Assembly: GCA_023399815.1 (NCBI GenBank)
Contig: JAEWOJ010000002.1
Span: 1 to 27,072, forward strand
Source: Pseudomonadota bacterium
GTDB lineage: Bacteria; Pseudomonadota; Gammaproteobacteria; Xanthomonadales; Xanthomonadaceae
Length of the DNA: 27,072 nt
Direction of reading: 5' to 3'
The position numbers were made by a program, and so were the translations under genes. The notes below the pieces were generated by a model. It searched no databases and was not told the DNA's origin. It saw only the letters and a list, made by a program, of their open reading frames with translations. Below are positions 7,410-15,344 of the stretch, one piece after another; positions within the stretch are counted from its first letter, which is position 1, and each line of letters begins with the position of its first letter.

Positions 7410-9167
7410 ATGCTCCTGTTCCTGCTGGCTTACCTCGGCGGTGTGCTCACCCTCTTCAGCCCCTGCATCCTGCCGGTGCTGCCGTTCGTGTTCGCGCGCT
7501 CGGACCGGCCGTTCCTGCGCAGCGGCCTGCCATTGCTGGCCGGCATGGCCCTGATGTTCGCGGTCGTGGCCAGCCTGGCCGCGGTCGGCAGCCGCTGGGT
7601 GGTGCAGGCCAACCAGGCCGGGCGCTGGATCGCCCTGGGGGTGATGGCGCTCTTCGCGCTGGCGCTGCTGTGGCCGGCATTGGCCAACCGCCTGCTGTCG
7701 CCATTGCAGCGGCTAGGCGGACGGCTCGGTGCGTCGGCGGACGCAGGACGTGGCGGCGTCGGCGGCTCGGTGCTGATCGGTATCGCCACCGGGCTGCTGT
7801 GGGCGCCGTGCGCCGGGCCGATCCTGGGCCTGGTGCTCACCGGCGCGGCGCTGCAGGGTGCGAGCATCGGCACCAGTGGCCTGCTGCTGGCCTATGCGCT
7901 GGGGGCGGCGACATCGCTGGCGTTGGCGGTGTGGATCGGTGGCCGCGTGTTCGCCGCGTTGAAGCGGCACCTGGGCGCGGGCGAATGGATCCGGCGCGGA
8001 CTGGGTGCCGCCGCGCTGCTGGCGGTGGTCGCGATCGCGATGGGCTGGGACACCGGCGTGCTGACACGGCTGTCGACGGCGAGTACCGCACGCCTGGAGC
8101 AGGAACTGCTCGATGCGCTGCCCATGCAGGCGCCGGCGGCAGGCGGCGCGATGATGATGGCGGCGAACGATGCCGCGGCGCCGGCGCTGCCGGTCGAGGG
8201 ATCGCTGCCGTCGCTGGCCGGCGCCACCGGCTGGCTCAACAGCCCGCCGCTGGATGCGCAGGGCCTGCGCGGCAAGGTGGTGCTGGTCGATTTCTGGACG
8301 TATTCCTGCATCAACTGCCTGCGCGCGCTGCCGCATGTGCGCGAATGGGCCGAGCGCTATCGCGACCACGGGCTGGTGGTGATCGGCGTGCATGCGCCGG
8401 AGTTCGCGTTCGAGCGCGACGTGCGCAACGTGCAGCGCGCGGTGGAGGATCTGGGCGTCACCTGGCCGGTGGCGACCGACAACGATTTCGCTATCTGGCG
8501 CGGCTTCAACAACCGCTATTGGCCCGCGCACTACTTCATCGATGCGCAGGGACGCATCCGTGCCCATCACTTCGGCGAGGGCGACTACGCACAGTCCGAG
8601 CGGATCATCCGCCAGCTGCTGCGCGAAGCGGGCAACACGCTGCCCGGCGATGCGGCTCCGGCGACGACGATGGCCGCGGCGCGCAGCAGCGTGGAGCGCG
8701 AGGCGGACATGGGCAATCTCCAGTCGCCGGAAACCTACGTCGGCCATGCGCGTGCGGAGAACTTCGCCTCGCCGGGCGGACAACGCGTGGATGTCGCGGC
8801 CGACTACAGCGTGCCCGCCGTGCTGGGGCTCAACCAGTGGGCGCTGGGCGGGCGCTGGATCGTCGGCGACGAGGATGCGCGGTCGCCGCAGGCCGGTAGC
8901 CGCATCGCGTTCCGCTTCCATGCGCGCGACCTGCACCTGGTGCTGGCGCCGCAGGCGGCGGACAGGCCGGTGCGCTTCACGGTGCGCATCGATGGCCATG
9001 CGCCGGGCGCGATGGCGGGCGGCGACGTGGCGGCGGACGGCAGCGGCCGGGTCGACGGCAACCGCCTGTACCAGCTGATACGCCAGGACGGCGAGGTGAA
9101 GGAGCGCACCTTCGAGATCGAGTTCCTCGATCCGGGCGTGCGCGCCTATGCCTTCACGTTTGGTTGA
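7410..9167 (+). CDS. dipZ: DipZ: CcdA-like membrane electron carrier fused to a thioredoxin-like domain
   Basis: Moves electrons from cytoplasmic thioredoxin across the inner membrane to periplasmic acceptors. The 585-residue protein has an N-terminal CcdA/DsbD-beta-like domain of about six membrane segments (1-215). Its redox cysteines are Cys19 in SPCILPVLPF and Cys134 in APCAGP. Next come a linker (216-262) and a TlpA/thioredoxin-like domain (about 263-410) with the active site TYSCINCLRALP (Cys300, Cys303). The C-terminal region (about 435-585) is beta-rich, with YVGHARAENFASPGGQ near its start, and matches the carbohydrate-binding-module-like tail of mycobacterial DipZ. AAAGGA precedes the ATG. 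It lies between two methionine sulfoxide reductases that lack resolving cysteines, so it is their likely direct reductant. Cytochrome c maturation is an alternative role, but no ccm genes are near. Confidence 0.93.
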   Translation: MLLFLLAYLGGVLTLFSPCILPVLPFVFARSDRPFLRSGLPLLAGMALMFAVVASLAAVGSRWVVQANQAGRWIALGVMALFALALLWPALANRLLSPLQRLGGRLGASADAGRGGVGGSVLIGIATGLLWAPCAGPILGLVLTGAALQGASIGTSGLLLAYALGAATSLALAVWIGGRVFAALKRHLGAGEWIRRGLGAAALLAVVAIAMGWDTGVLTRLSTASTARLEQELLDALPMQAPAAGGAMMMAANDAAAPALPVEGSLPSLAGATGWLNSPPLDAQGLRGKVVLVDFWTYSCINCLRALPHVREWAERYRDHGLVVIGVHAPEFAFERDVRNVQRAVEDLGVTWPVATDNDFAIWRGFNNRYWPAHYFIDAQGRIRAHHFGEGDYAQSERIIRQLLREAGNTLPGDAAPATTMAAARSSVEREADMGNLQSPETYVGHARAENFASPGGQRVDVAADYSVPAVLGLNQWALGGRWIVGDEDARSPQAGSRIAFRFHARDLHLVLAPQAADRPVRFTVRIDGHAPGAMAGGDVAADGSGRVDGNRLYQLIRQDGEVKERTFEIEFLDPGVRAYAFTFG

Positions 9168-9183
9168 ACGGAGGAGGCCGGCG

Positions 9184-9918
9184 ATGAAACCCACGATGGA
9201 CAAGCTCGTTGCCGGCGGCGTCGCCGCGCTGGTCGCCGGCCTGCTGGTGGTCGCGGCGCTCAGGCTGGATCGCCCCGTGCATGCCGCCGATGCGACCGTG
9301 CATGTTCCCGCGCCCGCCGGCGCTGCCGATCTGAAGCAGCCCGGTCTCACTCGCGCGCAGGTGGTATTCGCCGGCGGCTGCTTCTGGGGCGTGCAGGGCG
9401 TGTTCCAGCACGTGAAGGGCGTGGAGGGCGCGGTGTCCGGCTACATCGGCGGCAGCGCGGCCGACGCCCGCTATACGCGCGTCGGCACGGGCAGGACCGG
9501 CCACGCCGAAGCGGTGCAGGTGACCTACGATCCGGCGCAGGTCAGCTATGCGCAGCTGATGCAGGTGTTCTTCTCGGTCGTGCACGATCCGACGCAGCTG
9601 GACCGGCAGGGGCCCGACCGCGGCAGCCAGTACCGTTCAGCGGTCTATGCGGACGACGCGCCGCAGCGCGCGGCGACCCTGGCCTACATCGACCAGTTGC
9701 AGCGCAGCGGCGCGTTCGCGTCGCCGCTGGTGACGCGGGTCGATGGCGGCAAGCGCTTCTACGCGGCGGAGGCCTATCACCAGAACTACCTTGCCCTGCA
9801 CCCGGACGCGCCGTACATCCGCATCAACGACCTGCCGAAGGTCGAGGCGCTGAAGCGGCAGTATCCGGCGCTGTACCGCGACAGGCCTCGGCTGCTGGTG
9901 ACGCTGTCGCCGCGCTGA
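9184..9918 (+). CDS. msrA: Exported peptide-methionine (S)-S-oxide reductase
   Basis: Reduces methionine-S-sulfoxide, complementing MsrB. The 244-residue product has an N-terminal hydrophobic segment (about 8-27) with a likely signal-peptidase site near residue 34 (VHA-AD), so it is periplasmic or membrane-anchored. The catalytic motif GGCFWG places the active cysteine at 66, and SGYIGG, TGHAEAVQVTYDP, FFSVVHDPTQLDRQGPDRGSQYRS and EAYHQNYL follow. After Cys66 there is no further cysteine, so both recycling cysteines of the E. coli type enzyme are absent. Oxidised Cys66 must therefore be reduced directly by another protein, most simply DipZ. The ATG at 9184 follows GGAGGAGG; an upstream in-frame start at 9148 lies inside dipZ. 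The gene is 16 bases after dipZ and is followed by a strong hairpin. Confidence 0.95.
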   Translation: MKPTMDKLVAGGVAALVAGLLVVAALRLDRPVHAADATVHVPAPAGAADLKQPGLTRAQVVFAGGCFWGVQGVFQHVKGVEGAVSGYIGGSAADARYTRVGTGRTGHAEAVQVTYDPAQVSYAQLMQVFFSVVHDPTQLDRQGPDRGSQYRSAVYADDAPQRAATLAYIDQLQRSGAFASPLVTRVDGGKRFYAAEAYHQNYLALHPDAPYIRINDLPKVEALKRQYPALYRDRPRLLVTLSPR

Positions 9919-9946
9919 CGGAAGCGCCGTTTCCACGTCACCGAAC

Positions 9947-9984
9947 GCGACGGGCCGCCGGTCATGCAACCGGCGGCCCGTCGC
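9947..9984. terminator. Bidirectional hairpin between msrA and the GST gene
   Basis: A perfect 16-bp stem (GCGACGGGCCGCCGGT with its complement) around the 6-base loop CATGCA, set between two convergent genes. The T-rich tract is poor on both sides, but stem strength and position make it a good shared terminator. Confidence 0.75.
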
Positions 9985-10008
9985 TTCATGCTTCATGCGG
10001 CGATGCGC

Positions 10009-10626
10009 TTACTCCAGGCCTTCGTCCTTCATCGCGGCCTGCACCGCCGGGTCGGCCAGCATGCGCTGCTCGAAGCGGTCCAGTGCGTCCATGCCGGCGA
10101 GGTCGATCTTCAGGGCGCGCGCCCAGCGCAGGGTCACGAATGTATAGGCGTCGGCGATGGAGGCACGCGGCGTGCCGCCGAGCCAGTCGACCTGCGCCAG
10201 CCGGTCGTTGATGCGCTGGTATAGGCCCTTGAGCTTGTCGCGCGAGTGCTGCTGGGTACGGGCGATGACCGCTTCGTCCTCCAGGTACTTGGTCGAGCCG
10301 AAGATCGGGTAATAGACCGGGTGCACGTCGGCGTTGACGAAGGACAGCCAGCGGTTGACCTCGGCGCGGGTGCGTGGGTCGCTGCCGCCATCCAGGCCGG
10401 CGGCCGGCGCCTTGTCGCAGATGTAGTGCAGGATGGCCACGTTCTGGGTCAGCACCCAGCCGTCGTCTTCCAGCACCGGCACCGCGCCGGCCGGGTTCAT
10501 GGCCAGGTACTGCGGCGACTTCATCGTCGCGTGGTCCACGATCTGCACCTGGAAGGGCAGGCCGGACCAGACCAGGACGATGTGGTCGGCAAGCGAGCAG
10601 GCGCCGGGCTTGGTATAGAGCTTCAT
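10009..10626 (-). CDS. Glutathione S-transferase, beta-class-like
   Basis: A cytosolic glutathione-dependent detoxification enzyme of 205 residues. The N-terminal thioredoxin fold starts MKLYTKPGACSLADHI, with Cys10 at the position used by bacterial beta-class GSTs. NPAGAVPVLEDDG (cis-Pro region) and the downstream TQNVAILHYI help form the glutathione site. The C-terminal helical domain has the conserved SIADAYTFVTLRWA N-capping/hydrophobic-staple region. GAGGT lies just before the ATG on the minus strand, and a GATAAT -10-like box occurs at 10663-10658. The substrate is not predictable. The gene is convergent with msrA and follows the SleB-type gene by 87 bases on the same strand. Confidence 0.9.
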   Translation of the reverse strand: MKLYTKPGACSLADHIVLVWSGLPFQVQIVDHATMKSPQYLAMNPAGAVPVLEDDGWVLTQNVAILHYICDKAPAAGLDGGSDPRTRAEVNRWLSFVNADVHPVYYPIFGSTKYLEDEAVIARTQQHSRDKLKGLYQRINDRLAQVDWLGGTPRASIADAYTFVTLRWARALKIDLAGMDALDRFEQRMLADPAVQAAMKDEGLE

Positions 10627-10670
10627 CGGATACCTCGGGAGGGAAGTGGCTCCCGCATTATCGCCACAAG

Positions 10671-10705
10671 TCCATCGCAGGAGGTGGCGGCCGGCAGGCG
10701 ATGGA
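10671..10705. other. Inverted repeat between the SleB-type gene and the GST gene
   Basis: TCCATCGC and GCGATGGA are perfect 8-base arms around a 19-base GC-rich centre. It lies just after the hydrolase stop and just upstream of the GST gene, so it could be a weak terminator or an operator. There is no T-run. Confidence 0.3.
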
Positions 10706-10713
10706 AACCGGGT

Positions 10714-11172
10714 TCAGGACGAACGCGGCTTGAGCGACTGCACCTTGTAGAAGGTGTGCCCGCCGATGGTCGCCACCTGGTAGGCGTTGCGCCAGCTCGG
10801 GCTGGCGATGGCGTGCGCGGCGAAGTGGCTGGCGCCCGGCACGATCTCCTTGCGCTGGCCGGCCGGCAGCGCCCAGTTGCGCTCGGCGGCGAAGGCCACG
10901 TCCACGGCCTCGGCCCAGGCGTCGGCATTGCGCAGCTGCGTGTCCGGCGCCACCAGGGTCGGGGCGAACTGCTTGCGCGCGGTCACAACCTGGCACATCG
11001 AGTCGCCCCACAGGCCGCTGTCGAGGCGGCGCAGCGCGACTTCGGCCACGGCCTGCTGGCCGCGCACGGTCTGGTCGCGCGCTTCCAGGTAGACGGTGGT
11101 GCTCAGGCACAGCGAATCGGCGGCCGGCTGCGGCAACAACTGCGACAGCCAGAGAATCCAGGCCAGTTTCAT
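10714..11172 (-). CDS. SleB-type cell wall hydrolase (Hydrolase_2 domain), exported
   Basis: A small exported peptidoglycan hydrolase of the family that includes the spore-cortex enzyme SleB and many non-spore proteobacterial members. The 152-residue protein has a short hydrophobic leader (about 1-18). The catalytic domain opens CLSTTVYLEARDQTVRGQQAVAEVALRR, with the probable catalytic Glu30 in YLEAR. It ends with GASHFAAH, then PSWRNAYQVATIGGHTFYK, the typical end of the fold. Cys22 and Cys60 could form a disulfide in the periplasm. There is no peptidoglycan-binding domain. AAGGAG stands 4 bases before the ATG on the minus strand, a strong ribosome binding site. The organism is not a spore former by its other genes, so a role in cell wall turnover is inferred. 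Confidence 0.87.
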   Translation of the reverse strand: MKLAWILWLSQLLPQPAADSLCLSTTVYLEARDQTVRGQQAVAEVALRRLDSGLWGDSMCQVVTARKQFAPTLVAPDTQLRNADAWAEAVDVAFAAERNWALPAGQRKEIVPGASHFAAHAIASPSWRNAYQVATIGGHTFYKVQSLKPRSS

Positions 11173-11473
11173 GAGTCTCCTTGCTCCGTTTGGGCCGCAG
11201 CCTGCCGTTCCTCCTCGATGGAGATGGAACCGGACGTCTGCGGCTTGGCGTCATGGGGAGGCGGCCATGGCATCGGGGCCGCCCCGTGGGCGACCCTCGA
11301 TCACGATCGGGAGGGGCGCGCCGTGCTCACCGGGACTGGGGGGTGAGCGGAAAGTCGGCGCAAGGTAGGGGGGTGATCCCAAACTCTTCCTGAATATGAT
11401 TCCTTGACATTCAGCTTTGTTGCTGGGTCGGATTTGCGAACGGCATCACGTTCCCGGCGGACCGTGCCCCGTT
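11173..11473. other. Gene-free stretch of about 300 bases
   Basis: The left end holds the SleB-type gene's ribosome binding site and presumably its promoter. No convincing coding frame is seen on either strand. The right half is less GC-rich than its surroundings (about 11375-11420) and contains an inverted repeat CTGAAT/ATTCAG at 11390-11414. A TTGACA hexamer at 11404 has no convincing -10 partner. Confidence 0.5.
11390..11414. promoter_or_regulatory. Inverted repeat CTGAAT-N13-ATTCAG
   Basis: Six-base perfect arms lie in an AT-richer patch downstream of fadH and about 220 bases upstream of the SleB-type gene. It could be a regulator site for the SleB-type gene or a remnant. Only the symmetry and base composition support it. 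Confidence 0.25.
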
Positions 11474-13504
11474 TCAGAGCGTCGCGGCGAGGCGGCTGCC
11501 CTGGTCGATGGCGCGTTTGGCGTCGAGTTCGGCGGCGAGGTCGGCGCCGCCGACGACGTGCACGTTGCGCCCGGCGGTGCGCAGCGCATCGGCCAGTTCG
11601 CGGCGCGGTTCCTGCCCGGCGCAGACCACCACGGTGCCGACGTCGAGCACCTGTTCGGCGCCGTCCACGCGGATGCGCAGGCCGTGGTCGTCCACGCCCA
11701 GGTAGTCCACGCCGCCGAGCATCTTCACGCCCTTGGCCTTGAGCGTGGCGCGGTGGATCCAGCCGGTGGTCTTGCCGAGCCGCGCGCCGGGCCTGCCGGG
11801 GCTGCGCTGCAGCAGCCAGACCTGGCGGGCAGGCCGCTCGGGCCGCGGCGTGGCCAGCGAGCCGCGCGCCTCGAAGCTGGGGTCCACGCCCCATTCGGCC
11901 ATCCAGCGCGCCGGGTCCAGCGCCGGCGATTCGCCCTCGTGGACCAGGAACTCGCCGACGTCGAAACCGATGCCACCGGCGCCGATGACCGCCACCCTGT
12001 CGGCGGCCCGCACCCGGCCCAGCAGCACGTCCAGGTAGCTCACCACCATCGGGTGGTCGGCGCCGGGGAAGTCGACCCTGCGCGGGGTGATGCCGGTCGC
12101 CACCACCACCTCGTCGAAGCCGGCCAGCAGGGCTGCGTCGGCCCGGGTCTCCAGCCGCACCTCGACCCCGGTCTCGGCCAGCCTGTGGCGGAAGTAGCGC
12201 AGGGTCTCGTGGAACTCCTCCTTGCCGGGGATGCGCTTGGCCACGTTGAACTGGCCGCCGATCTCGTCGGCGGCATCGAACAGGGTCACGCGATGGCCGC
12301 GCTCGGCCGCCACCGTGGCGCAGGCCAGGCCGGCGGGGCCCGCGCCGACCACGGCAATAGTCTTCGGCGCAGCGACCGGGAGGTAGTTCAGCTCGGTCTC
12401 GTGCGCGGCGCGCGGGTTGACCAGGCAGCTGGCGCGCTTCTGCTGGAACACATGGTCCAGGCAGGCCTGGTTGCAGGCGATGCAGGTGTTGATCGCCTCC
12501 GGCCTGCCGGCCCGGGCCTTGGCCGGCCAGTGCGGGTCGGCCAGCAGCGGGCGCGCCAGCGACACCATGTCCGCCCCGCCGCCGGCGAGGATGCCTTCGG
12601 CCACGTCGGGCATGTTGATGCGGTTGGTGGCGATCAGCGGAATGCCGACATGCGGCTTCAGTTTGGCGGTGACGCCGGCGAACGCCGCGCGCGGCACCGA
12701 GGTGGCGATGGTCGGGATGCGCGCCTCGTGCCAGCCGATGCCGGAGTTGATGAGCGTGGCGCCGGCCGCCTCGATCGCGCGCGCCTGCTGCACGATCTCT
12801 TCCCAGTTGCTGCCGTTTTCGACCAGGTCGAGCAGCGACAGCCGGTAGATGATGATGAAATCCGGGCCGCAGGCCTCGCGGATGCTGCGCACGATCTCCA
12901 CCGCGAAGCGCATGCGCCGGGCCGCGTCGCCGCCCCAGGCGTCGTCGCGCCTGTTGGTGCGCGGGGCGATGAACTCGTTGATCAGATAGCCTTCCGACCC
13001 CATCACCTCGACGCCGTCGTAGCCGGCCTCGCGCGCCAGTCGCGCCGCCCGCGCATAGCCGGCGATGTGGCGCTCGACGCCGCGCGCCGACAGCGCCCGC
13101 GGCGTGAACGGGTTGATCGGCGCCTTCAGTTTCGACGGCGCCACCTGCAACGGGTGGTAGCCGTAGCGGCCGGCATGCAGCAGCTGCAGGCAGATCTTCG
13201 CCCCGTGCGTGTGCACGGCGGCGGTCACCTGCCGATGCCGGGCCACTTCCCATGGCCAGGACAGCTTGCTCCCGAACGGTGTCAGCCAGCCCACCACGTT
13301 CGGCGAGAAGCCGCCGGTCACCAGCAGCGCGGCGCCGCCCTCGGCGCGTTCGGCGAAATAGGCCGCCAGCTTCGGGAAGTCGCGGGCATGGTCTTCCAGC
13401 CCCGTGTGCATGGAGCCCATCAGGACGCGGTTGCGCAGGCGGGTGAAGCCCAGGTCCAGCGGGGCGAACAGGTGGGGAAAGGCGGCGTCGGTGGCTGGCG
13501 TCAT
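11474..13504 (-). CDS. fadH: NADPH-dependent 2,4-dienoyl-CoA reductase
   Basis: Reduces 2,4-dienoyl-CoA intermediates so that polyunsaturated fatty acids can be fully beta-oxidised. The 676-residue protein (E. coli FadH 672 aa) has an Old-Yellow-Enzyme TIM barrel (about 8-335) with the active-site Tyr of GYDGVEVMGSEGYLINEF (Tyr173) and His259 in GWHEARIPT. The [4Fe-4S] cysteines follow at 341, 344, 348 and 360 (Cx2Cx3Cx11C). The flavin/NADPH-binding half begins VVGAGPAGLACA at about 385, with a second dinucleotide motif VIGAGGIGFDVGEF. The order of FMN, iron-sulfur and FAD domains is canonical. The ATG at 13504 matches the family N-terminus (FPHLFAPLDLGFTRLRNRVLMGSMHTGLE). It is last of three same-strand genes (oxidoreductase, YczE, FadH), 66 bases after the YczE stop. 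Confidence 0.96.
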   Translation of the reverse strand: MTPATDAAFPHLFAPLDLGFTRLRNRVLMGSMHTGLEDHARDFPKLAAYFAERAEGGAALLVTGGFSPNVVGWLTPFGSKLSWPWEVARHRQVTAAVHTHGAKICLQLLHAGRYGYHPLQVAPSKLKAPINPFTPRALSARGVERHIAGYARAARLAREAGYDGVEVMGSEGYLINEFIAPRTNRRDDAWGGDAARRMRFAVEIVRSIREACGPDFIIIYRLSLLDLVENGSNWEEIVQQARAIEAAGATLINSGIGWHEARIPTIATSVPRAAFAGVTAKLKPHVGIPLIATNRINMPDVAEGILAGGGADMVSLARPLLADPHWPAKARAGRPEAINTCIACNQACLDHVFQQKRASCLVNPRAAHETELNYLPVAAPKTIAVVGAGPAGLACATVAAERGHRVTLFDAADEIGGQFNVAKRIPGKEEFHETLRYFRHRLAETGVEVRLETRADAALLAGFDEVVVATGITPRRVDFPGADHPMVVSYLDVLLGRVRAADRVAVIGAGGIGFDVGEFLVHEGESPALDPARWMAEWGVDPSFEARGSLATPRPERPARQVWLLQRSPGRPGARLGKTTGWIHRATLKAKGVKMLGGVDYLGVDDHGLRIRVDGAEQVLDVGTVVVCAGQEPRRELADALRTAGRNVHVVGGADLAAELDAKRAIDQGSRLAATL

Positions 13505-13570
13505 GATGGATACGCTTGCGTATGGATCGCGCCAGCGTGCCGTGAAACCCTGCCCGCGGCAAGTGGCGGC

Positions 13571-14197
13571 TCAGTCCGCAGGCGAGGGAGTGACTGGCAT
13601 CACGGGGGCAGGCCGGCGGTCGAACAGGGGCAGGGTGATGCCGCACAGCGGGCCGATCAGCAAGGCGAAGGCCAGGGTGCCCGGGCCCACGTCGCCGCCC
13701 AGCCACCACCCGACGGCCAGCGCCGCCGCCTCGATCAAGGTGCGCACTTTCCAGATCGTCCAGCCGGTGCGCGCGTGCAGCCCGGTCATCAACCCGTCGC
13801 GCGGACCGGGGCCGAGGCGCGCTCCGATATAGAGGCCGGTGGCGACGGCCAGCAGCGCCAGGCCGCAGGCGAACAGCAGCAGCTGCCACGGCAACCCCTG
13901 CGCCGCGGGGACGACGGCCAGCCCGAGCTGGGCGCTGGGGCCGATCAGCAGGACGTTCAGCACCGTCCCGGCTCCGGGCCGCTGCCGCAGCGGCCACCAC
14001 ATCAGCAGCACGGCGATGCCCACCAGGTTGGTGACCAGGCCGAACGCCCAGCCGCTGCGCATCGCAATGCCCTGCGCCAGCACGTCCCACGGCGCGATGC
14101 CGATGCCGGCGCGGATCATCAGCGAGGAGGCGACGCCGAACAGGAACAGGCCCAGCAGCAACTGCAGCAGGCGTGGGGCAAGGGTGGCAGAGGGCAT
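13571..14197 (-). CDS. YczE/YyaS/YitT-family integral membrane protein
   Basis: An inner-membrane protein of unknown function, 208 residues, with about five to six hydrophobic segments. It shows the family features GIAPWDVLAQG near residue 35 and LGPGPRDGLMTGLHARTGWTIWKVRTLIE in the second half, typical of proteins annotated as membrane protein YczE. Bacillus YczE affects surfactin production by an unknown route, and no such pathway is present here. The start is uncertain. The frame runs up to 14296, but the ATG at 14197 leads straight into the first membrane segment; it has no clear Shine-Dalgarno sequence, and the upstream extension is proline- and serine-rich and unlike the family. It is 121 bases after the oxidoreductase gene and 66 bases before fadH. 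Confidence 0.82.
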   Translation of the reverse strand: MPSATLAPRLLQLLLGLFLFGVASSLMIRAGIGIAPWDVLAQGIAMRSGWAFGLVTNLVGIAVLLMWWPLRQRPGAGTVLNVLLIGPSAQLGLAVVPAAQGLPWQLLLFACGLALLAVATGLYIGARLGPGPRDGLMTGLHARTGWTIWKVRTLIEAAALAVGWWLGGDVGPGTLAFALLIGPLCGITLPLFDRRPAPVMPVTPSPAD

Positions 14198-14318
14198 CGG
14201 AAGGGAGGAGCCAGGTGGGATCGGGGCGAATGAACAAGAGTTGGGGAGGATCGAGTGGGAGTGCGGGCGGAAACGCGGCTCCCGCCTTTTCCGCATCGCG
14301 CTTGCCCGCTCCCGCCCC

Positions 14319-15344
14319 TCAGTTCCAGCCTTCCAGCGCCAGCTTGCCGACGGTGCGGCCCGATTCCAGCAGGCGGTGCGCCTCGCGCAGGTTCGCGGCG
14401 TTGATGGGTCCCAGACGCCGGGTCAGCGTCGTGCGCAGCTCGCCGGCGTCGACCAGGCTGGCGGCGCGGGTGAGGATGCGGTGCTGCTCGATCATGTCGG
14501 CGGTACGGAAGCGCGCCCGCGCGAACATGAACTCCCAGTGGATGCCGATGCACTTGGCCTTGTACGGGTCGCCGATGCGCAGCTCGCCCGCCGGCTCCAC
14601 GATCAGGCCCACATGCCCCTGCGGGGCCAGCAGTTCGCCCAGGGGCTGCCAGTAGCGGTCGGTATCGGCCAGGTTCAGCGCCGCGTCCACCTCGGCGATG
14701 CCCAGGGCCTGCAACTGCGGGGCCAGCGCCTGGCGATGGTCGATCACATGGTCCGCGCCCATCTGGCGGCACCACGCCTGGCTCTCCTCGCGCGAGGCGG
14801 TCGCCACCACGGTGAAGCCGGCATGTCGGCCAAGCTGGATCGCCATGGAGCCCACGCCGCCCGCCGCGCCGATGACCAGTAGGGTCCTGCCGGCGTTGCG
14901 GCGGCCATCCAACTGGAAGGGCATGCGTTGGAACAATAGTTCCCAGGCGGTGAGCGTGGTCAGTGGCAGCGCCGCCGCTTCGGCGAAGTCCAGCGTGGTC
15001 GGCTTGCGGCCGACCAGGCGTTCGTCCACCAGCTGCAGCTGCGCATCGCAGCCGGGGCGGGTGACGTCGCCGGCGTAGTAGACCTCGTCGCCCACCTCGA
15101 ACGCGGTGACCCCGGGACCGACTGCGACCACGACGCCGGCCGCGTCGAAGCCGAGGATGCGGGGAGGCGTTTCCTCGCCCTTGCCGGAGCGGCGCAGCTT
15201 GGTGTCCACCGGATTGACCGAAACCGCCCGCACGCTCACCAGCAGGTCCTGGCCTTGCGGGGCTTCGGGGGCGGCGGCCTGGAAATCCTCCAGTGCCCGG
15301 GAATCTTCGATTGGCAGGTAGCGGCTCAGGCCGACAGCTTTCAT
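14319..15344 (-). CDS. Zinc-type alcohol dehydrogenase-like / quinone oxidoreductase (MDR superfamily)
   Basis: An NAD(P)H-dependent oxidoreductase of 341 residues. The N-terminal GroES-like domain contains AVSVNPVDTKLR and GFDAAGVVVAVG. The Rossmann domain contains the glycine-rich VIGAAGGVGSMAIQLGRHAG, and HWEFMFARARF lies near the end. Structural zinc cysteines are absent, so despite the usual name it probably binds no zinc, as in the quinone-oxidoreductase branch. The opening MKAVGLSRYLPIEDS is typical of the adh_fam_1 subfamily. The ATG at 15344 is chosen because the frame upstream to 15563 is arginine-rich with no family match. The substrate is unknown. It heads the three-gene minus-strand run with yczE and fadH, and a link to lipid or aldehyde detoxification is only suggestive. 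Confidence 0.9.
   Translation of the reverse strand: MKAVGLSRYLPIEDSRALEDFQAAAPEAPQGQDLLVSVRAVSVNPVDTKLRRSGKGEETPPRILGFDAAGVVVAVGPGVTAFEVGDEVYYAGDVTRPGCDAQLQLVDERLVGRKPTTLDFAEAAALPLTTLTAWELLFQRMPFQLDGRRNAGRTLLVIGAAGGVGSMAIQLGRHAGFTVVATASREESQAWCRQMGADHVIDHRQALAPQLQALGIAEVDAALNLADTDRYWQPLGELLAPQGHVGLIVEPAGELRIGDPYKAKCIGIHWEFMFARARFRTADMIEQHRILTRAASLVDAGELRTTLTRRLGPINAANLREAHRLLESGRTVGKLALEGWN

Noticed and set aside
11301..14237. A 978-codon minus-strand frame and a 938-codon plus-strand frame (11417-14233) over fadH and yczE
   Set aside because: Both are out-of-frame or antisense products of GC-biased codons. fadH and yczE have intact family motifs in their own frames.
14264..14300. GC-rich hairpin with a CCTTTTCC tail between the oxidoreductase and yczE genes
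   Set aside because: The T-run is on the plus strand, where no gene ends; it is in the wrong orientation to terminate the minus-strand oxidoreductase transcript, and the stem is imperfect.
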